A stretch of DNA of 64,000 nt. Origin: Incurvaria masculella. Its lineage: Eukaryota; Arthropoda; Insecta; Lepidoptera; Incurvariidae. Below the pieces are notes generated by a model. It was not told the origin of the DNA, did not search any database, and saw nothing but the letters and a program-made list of their open reading frames with translations. Below, piece after piece: positions 57,136 to 64,000 of the stretch. The stretch spans positions 2,615,021-2,679,020 of the forward strand of contig OX335642.1 in assembly GCA_946894095.1 (NCBI GenBank), in the 5' to 3' direction. A program made the translations under genes and the position numbers. Position 1 is the stretch's first letter; every line of letters starts with the position of its first letter.

Positions 57136-57647
57136 GTGGAAACATTAACTATTTAAAAAAGGGAGTTGATATTTAGTGACGAATTCGAACTCACTCTTTC
57201 CCTGAATGTCTATTATGTTTGTTCACTTTACCATTGCAGTAAAAAGGCGCATCTAACGATCGGCGTCTATCTACTGGAACTTTCCCGTTAAAATACTCTC
57301 GTTAATTAAGGGACAGTCAAAAGTACAATGCGAGCACAACGTGCTATCTAGTAGATCGGGAGTTCAGATAGTCTTGGTTCATTTATGTATATTCCTATGC
57401 TGAATTACTAAACATGGATGGATAAAAGTTAACATGATCACTGGAGGAATATCCCCGAAAGTAAGTTCAGTTCACTGCTGGAAGAACCGGTCGTTAAATT
57501 TGAACATCTACGTCTGAATTTCACCACTAATAATAATAATAATTCCCTTTTATTGAACTAAAATTCTAAAACATTTTCATTTCATATTCTGGTTGATACA
57601 TTTGTTCCCCACTGCCTTCACGGTCTCCTCCGGCTTTTCCAGCATAA

Positions 57648-57860
57648 TCCCTCTGAACATCGACCGTCTTTTCATCCAGTGAGATGGTACCAAACCGGTC
57701 GGGATTAACCATGGATTCTGTATAATGCAACAGCTCGCATGCTTTGCGAAATGCATTTATCCAGCTCTGTAAGAGTACGAAAGTGGGGCAGGAACGGGGC
57801 GGTAATTGAAATGACCTCTGGCATGGAAAGCAAATAGCCGCGCCCTTGTGCTTAGAGCCG
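57648..57860 (-). mobile_element. SINE fragment
   Basis: tcgaccgtcttttcatccag ... ggtcgggattaacc ... ggaacggggcggtaattg. Confidence 0.7.
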
Positions 57861-58130
57861 CTTAAAATGCAACAAGCGACCTCCTTGATTGTTTAGCTGA
57901 CTGTCCTAAATCTCCCCTGACACACACTTCAATCTTCAATCTGCGCGTATATGCTCGGGAGGCAACGACCAAGGAAGGACGGGTGTTGCGACCGAAACTC
58001 ATTCGTATGGCGAAAGCGTAGTCACGTATTGGTGATAATACATGCATCGATGTAGGCCTATTGCGAAACACTTGTAACTAAATCGCTTCAATATTTGCTA
58101 GCTTATACCATTGTAAAGTGTATTTGAAGG

Positions 58131-58247
58131 ACACTAAATCGCCCGTCCATGGATTTTTATATTTGCATAGATACATATTTTCAACACATTTATATTATTT
58201 CATATTTCTACACAAACATAAAAATCCATGGACGGGCGATTGAGTGT
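58131..58247. mobile_element. 117-bp fold-back MITE with 30-bp inverted repeats
   Basis: Arms 58131-58160 and 58218-58247 (acactaaatcgcccgtccat and on) are inverted copies with one mismatch, around a 57-bp AT-rich centre. Confidence 0.88.
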
Positions 58248-59384
58248 ATTCCACAAATGCTCTTTTCAATGGTGTAAGCGAACGAAATAAATTGTATAGA
58301 GGCGTAATCTGTGATGTTCTCGAGTTCCAACGACACGTAAGGACACGTGAAAACTTCACTGCACGTTATCTAGTGCAATGAAGTCTAAGTTGCTCGAATT
58401 CGAAAGCGAACTAACTACAGACAGTGCATTTAGTTCGTTTTCACGACTACAACTAGATGGCGCCTTTTGCATTTTTCTATTCGTTTTTCCATAAAAAACC
58501 TTCGAAATTTAAATCTATACCTTCGCGCGGATTGAAATAATTTTAATTAAAAAATGTCATACAAATTTGCATCATAGATCAATATTTCTTACCGTACAAA
58601 AAAAAATATTGCGCTCCATCTACCAGCACATTGCAAGAGCGATACATCGATACAATACTCGAAAATTGACTCAAATTATAAAATATGAGGTGTTTTACTG
58701 ACAAATATAATTTAATTCCACCTACAAACTTTAGATTATTTTGTCCTGTGTAATGTTTGCAACATTTTACACAAAATCTCATTGTGTAATCGACTGTTCG
58801 CTGAAAATTGCGCCGCAGACCATAATATTGTTCCTCAACGTAACACCGCCAGCGCCATGTCGCGAATGACGCTAAGCCACGCCTTCTTACCACGTGGGCT
58901 GTGACGTAGAGACTTACTTGGTGGACACAGACCCAGTTTGCTAAGACCATCTCCTCTCTACCTCCCTCCTCCGTGGTATTTACCTAACCTAATCCAATCG
59001 AAAATTAAGAAAATAAGAGTTTTGGATCCTATTTGTTTTGGACCATGTGCTTTTTGACTTTATGACGCGTCCCCGCTCCGCTGCCGCCGCTAGAATGAGT
59101 TCCGATCGCCACTGATTTCCTTCCCTGCTCGCCGGCACAGACTCCGGAGGTATCGCCGGGTTTCGGCACAAAAGTTTCGCGAGAGAATCTTATTTGCCAG
59201 ACCGCATCTGCTCTCGCCGAGAGCGCGGGACGTATTTTCGCCGAATAAATCAAATTCGCCGGGGGAAATTATTCGGTTAGTCCGTTCTCTCGGTTCTGGG
59301 CGATTGCGAAAGTAGGCCTGTGTGCGACACAGTAAAGGAATCATTTGCGTCGTTCATTGGCAGATGCCAATTGCATGAAGCGCG
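58248..59384. other. No gene recognised; CpG-rich island at 59.04-59.33 kb
   Basis: A 123-codon open frame on the - strand at 58579-58950 has no recognised domain. The 59040-59330 island is CpG-rich without a matching repeat elsewhere in the window. Confidence 0.5.
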
Positions 59385-59530
59385 GCATATGGCGTTCGCA
59401 CCAATATCACATCCACCGTCATGATATTATCCCAACTTACCGCATTGCCGAAGGAATTAGGAGCCATACCAGGATCCTATCTTTAATGAGCACAGCTACA
59501 TTTAACTGGACGGAGAACCAAATACCATGG
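59385..59530 (-). mobile_element. SINE 3' fragment
   Basis: aatatcacatccaccgtcat ... accaggatcctatctttaat ... agctacatttaactggac. Confidence 0.7.
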
Positions 59531-59844
59531 AGGAGAGATACCAAAATGATTAAGCAAAATGATGAGCTATACGCCCATTACAGTGACGAAGCATACCGCG
59601 TTCTTCCATCGTTACTTACAATTTGGCTGCATAAAACCCGCATAAAAACGAACGCAGTTTTATATCAAAATACAGTCCTAACAAACCGTGTGTAACCTGT
59701 CCCTCATACCATGTTCAATATCAGACACTGAGTATTCAAGCAAGATTCTGCGCCAGGTCATAGAGCGAATAGCACCCAAAACTGGCTGGCAGCGCATGAA
59801 ATTGACTTGAACCGGCACGAAGACTGGCCCCGTCCAGTTCAGAC

Positions 59845-60400
59845 TTAAGGTGGCCCAACCCGGCGGGACTAACTCATTCGCGGGCACTGTACAAAACCGT
59901 GCTGTTGCGCTCTGGGACCTTCTCTGTTTCAAAGAAAAAGACAGGCTCCGTGAAGAGGAAGATGCAACATGTCCACAAAAAAGATAATGTGTATAGTGTA
60001 TGATTTGGTAAGATTTACGAAAATTTTGATTTCAAAACGTCTTATAGCTAAAACTAAACCACGACCGCTGTATTAAAAAATTTAACAAAAACCAAATATA
60101 TTATAAATCTTGATTAAATAATCTATGTCTGATAACTAATCTTTTTAAGATTTTCTTACTTTATCTTTGCGTAATAAACCACTAAATTTATTGTATAAAA
60201 CGCGCGAAAGATCGAAAATAGAAATTTCGGACCTTATAACTTAGAAACCAAACACAATTTTACAATGCCAATGGTCATCAGACATCTAGTTCGATCAAAT
60301 AAAGCTATTTTGAGCAAAATTAGGGATCTCTGACAAGAAATATGGGCGTGAACTTCTTTCCCCGTTTGTATGGGGAGTTGAGCGGGTTGGGCCACCTTAA
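59845..60400 (-). mobile_element. TTAA-flanked MITE (family R), copy 6
   Basis: 556 bp in reverse orientation, both TTAA ends intact. Confidence 0.93.
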
Positions 60401-61207
60401 ATCCGTTTTTTGAAATTGGATTATAAAATATGGCAACACTTGAAGGAAAAGGCCAGCTCAAAGCCTTCCTCTGATTTGGAGTCACTCAAGGCATCCTTGA
60501 TCAAAGTAGCCGTAGATATTGGATAGCTAGAGACGACTAGCCGCACAGGTTGAAGGCTTGTATTCGAAATTGCGGGGGTCATTTAAAATAAGCTTAGTTA
60601 ACATAAGAATTTTTGTTTTCGTACATTCCTTTTGATATATAAAAAGTACTATAAAAGCAATCATATCTCAATTATTTCACAGTAAACATGTAATAGAACT
60701 TAAAACCTGACTAGGTATAAATATTTCCGAGCAATCTTAATAATTGTAAAACGAGTGCTTTCCGCACAATTGTCCCAGCATCCCGGTAGTAATCAGAGGA
60801 CTTTGCATTCTTATCTTATCCAATCATCTCAACCTTTTGTCTGAGGGAAGCTCCCCTTGCAGCGAGCGCGTGGTGGAGGCGGGGGGCGCGCGGTGTGGGG
60901 GTGGGGGGAGCGGGGGCGAAAGCCCAGAAGTTTCCGGGTCGTAAATTTTATCGGAGGCACTAAATCCGCAAATAACAAAATGTAAAGTTTGAACGGCTCG
61001 GATGCTTTAAGATGGGACTATGAACCGCTTAGGAATATAGCCGGTTATATATCCCATAACTGTGGGTTTACTTTAGAATCGGTCACTGTACAAATTGCAT
61101 ATCGGTTTGCAATTTGACCTTTAAGGCGTTGTCAATAAGTTGATTCACTTAGTTTTTAAGTCGGGCTGAAAGTCAGCGAGTTAGAAAGGAAGAAAGTGGC
61201 GACCGAA
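60401..61207. other. No gene recognised; short G-rich tract
   Basis: A strongly G-rich tract at about 60858-60925 (ggaggcggggggcgcgcggt and on) in AT-rich sequence. No exon supported. Confidence 0.5.
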
Positions 61208-61375
61208 ACGTAGAAATGGCAATGAAAAATTGTCGAGTTCAATATAGCCGTGCTCATAAAGGGAAGGTCATGAAGAATCCTGGAATTGAATGGAATTCCT
61301 TGGGGAATGCGGTGTTTTGGGCTGATATCGTGACGGTGTGTGTGGTATGAGCCATACATGTCTAAATAAAAAAAC
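61208..61375 (+). mobile_element. SINE 3' fragment
   Basis: agttcaatatagccgtgctc, ataaagggaaggtcatg, gggctgatatcgtgacggtg, ending tctaaataaaaaaac. Confidence 0.75.
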
Positions 61376-61694
61376 ATTCTAGCGTACCCTTCTATACACC
61401 CGCAATTGAAGAGCACGTGTGAAGAGATGCGCCCGTTGAAGAAGCTAGAAAAGTGTAAAAGTTGTTGGCATGGTTTAAATAAATGCCTTTGGAAATGGAG
61501 TAGCAAATAGCTTTCCCGTTTTCTATGGGCCGACACGAAAAAAGTACCCTCTTAAGAGCCGGCCCGGAAACTTTAATCCTTGGAAGATTAGGTTTAGTGA
61601 TTCCTACGGACGCCCGCTTCCTTGTTACCGATTGCTTTCTTTTGAGGTCATTCAAAACGCTCGATAGATGGCGCCGCTGTTGTTAGTAATGTAG

Positions 61695-62032
61695 GAAAAA
61701 AACCGGCCAAGTGCGAGTCGGACTCGCACACGAAGGGTTCCGTACCATCGTAGAAAAAAAAACAAAAAAATCAGGTTTTTTTATTATTTTATTTTATATA
61801 TTTTTATTTTATTTTTATTTTTATTAATTATTTTTTAATCTTACCTATTTGTTGTTAAAGCGGCAAAATAAATACACACTCTGTGAAAATTTCAGCTGTC
61901 TACCTGTTACGGTTACTGAGATACAGCCCTGTGACAGACGGACAGAATGACGGACGGACGGACGGACGGACGGACGGACAGCGGAGGCTTAGTAATAGGG
62001 TTCCGTTTTCACCCTTTGGGTACGGAACACTA
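61695..62032 (-). mobile_element. (TCCG)n-core interspersed element, copy J
   Basis: Inverted copy with an inserted T/A-rich tract (about 61775-61845) and a regular ggac core at 61950-61980. Confidence 0.9.
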
Positions 62033-62439
62033 ACAAGCTTTCTTTTGGGAAATGTTTTGACGATCGTGTCTATTATATTTCATGCAAGCTGAGGTACCCG
62101 GCTCCGCTCGCGTCAATGTCGTTACGGACTGACGTCGGGCTGAACCTAACATATCATGTTAATTGATGTAACCTTACAAATTTTCATCCCCCTTTTCACC
62201 CCCTTTGAGTTTTATTTTCGCCACATGTCCTGCGTCCTTTCCCAAGGTCCAGACTATCTCTGTACGAAATTTCATCAAAATCGGTTCAACGGTTTAGGCA
62301 TGAAAACTTAACGAACAGATATAGTTACTTTCGCATTTATAATACGAGTATGGATACTATGGATAATATCCAGATGTAAAGATAACAAAATGATAATTGC
62401 ATAATACTCTTATAATAGGCCACAGCCACTTGTTATTAG

Positions 62440-62775
62440 CTTTATACATCGCATTGCCGAATAAATTAGATGCCATGCCAGGACCTTCCCTTTATGAGTA
62501 CAGCTGCATGGAACAGGACAGAAAACACAAGCAATGTTTAGGTGCCGTTTGGACCATTTTTTCATCCAATACGATTGTACCGACCCGGCCAGGCCTAACC
62601 TTGTTACCTAGTAGGGAAAGGGGACCTGCAGTATTACGTGGATTCCGAGCCATGCAGATTCGTGACGCAATGCACTTGTCCAACAAGAAAGAAAATGGCG
62701 TATAAACGGGGCGGGATTTGAACCCAGACCTCTGGAATTCAAGGCAAGTCCCTTTGCTACTGAGTCCACGAGCCG
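62440..62775 (-). mobile_element. SINE copy, nearly full length
   Basis: tgccaggaccttccctttat ... cgacccggccaggcctaacc ... cggggcgggatttgaaccca (T-arm/B-box end of the head) on the - strand. Confidence 0.8.
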
Positions 62776-63249
62776 AGTGGATTCCGAACCTGTGCTTGCC
62801 AACACCCTCATAGTTTTCAGGTTCATTCAATTCTATAGGCGCCTCTTTTCAGGCATGTACGAAAATATTACTTTTCCGATGTATGCACGGGCACGAAATA
62901 TATTGTTAGCATAACCCTACGTGGGCCAGCCCTATCCACAATTAAGTGACGTCGCTAGGGTAACTACTCCGCATCATATTATTTTCGCTTAAAAAGCAGG
63001 AAAACCTCACTATTTCCCTCGCATAATGGTGCATCTAAACGGCGCCGAGGACTGGCCAGTGGAAAATGATTAAACGGTGCAATTAAATAATAAGGGGTAT
63101 AAAACGGAGCTGACACGCGACTAGGATTGCCGCGGAACAGAAGAAGATGCGGAGTCGAGTAATGCTTGTAGCGCGAGGCCGTTTTTTTAGGAAAAAAACC
63201 GGTATTCGTGGCTGAGAGACCAAATGTGCTTAGAAAGCCCAAATCCGCC

Positions 63250-63690
63250 TCACCTCGTGCAGCGGATACGAGCGGATTTGCCTACTATCGAAGAGCTATC
63301 AACCTTGTTCAAATTATGTGTGAAAACTCCCAGAGGTTTAAGGAAAGGCACCCGCCGGCAAACTGTTCCATATCCTGTCGGTGCGGAAGAGAAATGAGTT
63401 TGAGAAACTATTCGTTCGAGTCTATCGTCAACCACAAGGGGGCCCTGTCGGTGCGGAAGAGAAATGAGTTTGAGAAACCATTCGTTCGAGTCTATCGTCA
63501 ACCACAAGGGGGTGCTCTGATGGTCTGCGGCGGGTGCTCCGGATATAGGTGGGATGGGGAGGAATAAAGTATGCAAGTTAAACAGAGCAACATCCATGAC
63601 CTGACCATTGGCTAAGGAACTCGATTCAATGGTTAGTTGTGGGTCTCCAACAAGACGGGCCGCTTGGCTCTGAATTGAGCCCATGGACAG
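63250..63690 (-). pseudogene. LINE reverse-transcriptase C-terminal remnant with internal tandem duplication
   Basis: On the - strand a frame starting near 63684 reads MGSIQSQAARLVGDPQLT, matching the 'IQ.RAARIVGDP' block near the C terminus of insect LINE polymerases. Further on, out of frame, comes IWNSLPAGAFP, the family's 'LWNSLP' block. Between them a 70-bp segment is duplicated in tandem (about 63376-63513), adding a broken repeat of coding sequence. Confidence 0.6.
63376..63515. repeat. 70-bp tandem duplication
   Basis: Two nearly identical 70-bp units (gtcggtgcggaagagaaatg ...) differing by one base (aaacta/aaacca), inside the LINE remnant. Confidence 0.9.
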
Positions 63691-63819
63691 GTACGGAGCG
63701 CATTACCCTCTGAGTAGTTAGGCTTTGGTATTTGCAAGGAAAACGTATGTGGGTTAAAGACCCCAGCCCTTTATGTGCGGCTACAGTGTCGGCTTATTCG
63801 AGACGTCGTGCGCATATTA

Positions 63820-63940
63820 GTCCCCTCCCCCTTCCCTACTAGTTGATTAGTTAAGCCCGCTCGTGTTGTTACTATTGCATTGTATGACAGATAGTTTCGA
63901 CCGGCAATGAAACATTATCCTGGAAACGCTTTTCCAGCTA
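63820..63940 (+). mobile_element. SINE body fragment
   Basis: cccttccctactagttgatt, aagcccgctcgtgttg, cattgtatgacagatagttt. Confidence 0.65.
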
Positions 63941-64000
63941 AGTTTCTACTACGCTACGGTTGTTGAACTAGGAAATGATGAAATATGACAAATCCGAGTG

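Noticed and set aside
58579..58950. 123-codon - strand open frame
   Set aside because: No domain recognised, AT-rich surroundings, and composition does not suggest coding. Left uncalled.
60840..60960. Possible Ig2 exon of the sns-like gene (cttgcag before a frame reading ERVVEAGG)
   Set aside because: The frame soon becomes Gly runs and stops, has no Ig cysteine or tryptophan, and has no proper donor.

Overview
This is a eukaryotic, almost certainly lepidopteran (moth or butterfly) genomic window. The evidence is a split gene with GT-AG introns whose exons match insect sns/hibris (nephrin) genes, an AT-rich background, and dense interspersed repeats of insect type. There are no operons, Shine-Dalgarno sites or CRISPR arrays. 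The lepidopteran placement rests on my recognition of the repeat families and is not proven.

The one host gene I can support is on the + strand: the start of an immunoglobulin-superfamily adhesion receptor of the sns/hibris/nephrin class. Its start-codon and signal-peptide exon is at 25598-25898. The first half of Ig domain 1 is at about 39.5-41.1 kb, the second half at 41864-41985, and the next small exon at 42559-42616. Intron phases (1, 1, 0, 1) and reading frame agree across all junctions. The gene leaves the window to the right. A CpG-rich block at 12.45-12.83 kb ending in a good splice donor may be its promoter and 5' non-coding exon.

The most striking feature lies in this gene. The exon for the first half of Ig1 is present nine times in a perfect 178-bp tandem array (39505-41081). 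Each copy has its own 3' and 5' splice site and is separated from the next by only 25 bp, too short to be spliced as an intron. Only one copy should therefore be usable per transcript, and keeping two neighbours shifts frame and ends in a stop.

At 52479-57135, on the - strand, is a complete Ty3/Gypsy LTR retrotransposon: two identical 100-bp LTRs, a 4-bp target duplication, and one uninterrupted 1444-codon gag-pol frame. It looks very recently inserted.

Most of the rest is mobile-element debris. It comprises ten copies of an element with a (TCCG)n core and 'ccggccaagtgcgagtcgg' end; six copies of a ~550-bp MITE, two of a 480-bp MITE and two of a ~370-bp MITE, all with TTAA ends; about 25 pieces of one SINE family, some with a tRNA-like head and some with a 5S-rRNA-like head; fold-back MITEs; a Penelope-like endonuclease fragment (1.1-1.8 kb); two LINE 3' remnants (31.2-32.1 and 63.25-63.69 kb); a tandemly duplicated element carrying a tRNA-like gene (32.8-33.8 kb, with a relative at 37.6 kb); and a 247-bp higher-order minisatellite (34.1-35.0 kb). 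Stretches with nothing recognised are listed as such.
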